64,000 nucleotides of DNA from NCBI RefSeq assembly GCF_027925025.1, contig NZ_AP027058.1, positions 248,001 through 312,000 of the forward strand, read 5' to 3'. A program made the translations under genes and the position numbers. Every line of letters starts with the position of its first letter. Position 1 is the stretch's first letter. Shown in pieces: positions 63,295 through 64,000 of the stretch. This DNA is from Limnohabitans sp. MORI2. GTDB lineage: Bacteria; Pseudomonadota; Gammaproteobacteria; Burkholderiales; Burkholderiaceae_C. The notes beneath the pieces are model-generated. The model saw only the letters and a program-made list of their open reading frames with translations, was not told where the DNA came from and did no database searches.

Positions 63295-64000
63295 TCACTG
63301 TGGTTTAAAGCCCGACTCTTTGATAGGTGGGCCCCATTTGTCGTAGTCGGATTTCATGATGTCGGCCAATTTCTCGGGGCCATAGCCTGTGGGTTCAAGT
63401 TCCATGTCGATGAGTTTTTTGCGAACGACAGGGTCGTTGACAGCATCCATGGCTGCTTTTGACAACGCTTGAATCACGGATGGTGGTGTGCCGGCAGGCG
63501 CAAACAGGCCATACCAAGCCGAGGCGACCACATCAAAACCTTGCTCTTTGAATGTGGGAACATCTGGAAAGCGAATGCTACGTTTTTCGCCAGCCACGGC
63601 AATCAATTTTGCTTTTTTGCCATCGACCAACGATTGGATATCGGCGGCCACGGTAGACAAAGCTGGAATTTCACCAGAGGCCAGGGCTTGCATGGCAGGG
63701 GCAGTGCCACGGTAGGACACATGCTCTAAGTTGAACCCTGAATCTTTGGCAAACATCAGCCCCATGAAATGCGGCAAAGACCCGGGTGCAGCCGACCCAA
63801 AGAAACCGTTTTGTGCTGGATTTGATTTCACCCAAGCCACATACTCTTTCAAGTTATTGGCAGGCACCTTGTTCGACACGCCCCAACCAATTTGGAAATT
63901 GGTGAGGTGTGTGACAGGGGTGAAGTCTTTGAAGGGGTCGTATTTCAGCTGCCCTGCATAACTGTGCGGAAAGATCGACATGGATGCCACGGGTGTCATC
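63295..64000 (-). CDS. Bug-family (TctC) solute-binding protein, 5' end outside window
   Basis: C-terminal ~235 residues of a tripartite tricarboxylate transporter receptor: YDPFKDFTPVTHLTN, FFGSAAPGSLPHFMGLMFA, VSYRGTAPAMQALASGEIPAL, FPDVPTFKEQGFDVVASAWYGLFAPAGTP and EPTGYGPEKLADIM. Periplasmic binding of a carboxylated solute is expected. The signal peptide lies beyond 64000. Its stop is 5 nt before the sulfatase ATG, so they form an operon. Confidence 0.92.
   Translation of the reverse strand, partial: MTPVASMSIFPHSYAGQLKYDPFKDFTPVTHLTNFQIGWGVSNKVPANNLKEYVAWVKSNPAQNGFFGSAAPGSLPHFMGLMFAKDSGFNLEHVSYRGTAPAMQALASGEIPALSTVAADIQSLVDGKKAKLIAVAGEKRSIRFPDVPTFKEQGFDVVASAWYGLFAPAGTPPSVIQALSKAAMDAVNDPVVRKKLIDMELEPTGYGPEKLADIMKSDYDKWGPPIKESGFKPQ

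Overview
The window looks like a chromosome segment of a betaproteobacterium, most probably Burkholderiales/Comamonadaceae. This rests on gene content and order: argB-slmA, a MobR/MobA-like 3-hydroxybenzoate pair, a Bug-type tripartite tricarboxylate transporter receptor beside a sulfatase, a GroEL with a GGM-rich tail, and tandem FolB paralogues. No rRNA, tRNA, CRISPR array or intact insertion sequence was recognised.

Layout. (1) 1-8.8 kb, plus strand: the end of gmd, a polysaccharide-locus uppS, then a tightly overlapping cassette (extended SDR, SMR-type transporter, UbiA-type phosphoribosyl transferase, divergent PAP2, small membrane protein, GMC oxidoreductase, second SDR), a decayed second uppS copy, and manC. 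Read together this resembles a polyprenyl-phosphate-pentose route (prenyl carrier, phosphoribosylation, dephosphorylation, oxidation/reduction, flipping), comparable in logic to mycobacterial decaprenylphosphoryl-arabinose synthesis; this is inference. (2) 8.9-16.1 kb, plus strand: a very AT-rich island with an RgpF-like protein, GtrA, a polyprenyl-phosphate-sugar GT2, two large GT-C-like membrane proteins, an unknown protein and a second FAD protein. It is probably acquired. (3) 16.2-18.6 kb: a rhamnosyltransferase-like GT2 and WbaP. (4) 18.55-20.57 kb: no intact gene, but three decayed ones (tyrosine recombinase, XRE-type regulator, conserved hypothetical), i.e. a relic mobile region. (5) 20.6-30.1 kb, plus strand: rfbBDAC, Wzm/Wzt, a methyltransferase, an O-antigen ligase/polymerase-like protein, a GT2 and a second RgpF-like protein. 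(6) 30.1-38.6 kb, mostly minus strand: galE, a GT4 fused to a sugar-phosphotransferase, a GT4, another GT and a Wzx-like flippase. The set is interrupted by an oppositely oriented AAA/DUF4143 ATPase gene that has three 22-bp iterons upstream and is flanked by a decayed copy of the GT4 3' end.

(7) 38.7-64 kb is mainly housekeeping: NYN protein, argB, slmA, a FAH-family hydrolase, ttcA, two folB paralogues with a pteridine-reductase-like SDR, a MidA-like methyltransferase, cca, an NDUFA9-like protein, tal, groL/groS with CIRCE, slt, 5-formyl-THF cyclo-ligase, a DUF6279-like lipoprotein, glmU, an Lrp-family regulator and glmS. It ends with an aromatic-degradation edge: mobR-like, mobA-like, sulfatase and a partial Bug receptor.

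The most unusual structure is at 46234-46516. Two 89-nt palindromic units (25 + 39 + 25 nt) stand in inverted orientation. Their 39-nt cores are 38/39 identical, but their 25-nt arms are unrelated between copies while complementary within each copy. A third palindrome with a different core lies at 42190-42271. All of them sit between convergent genes.
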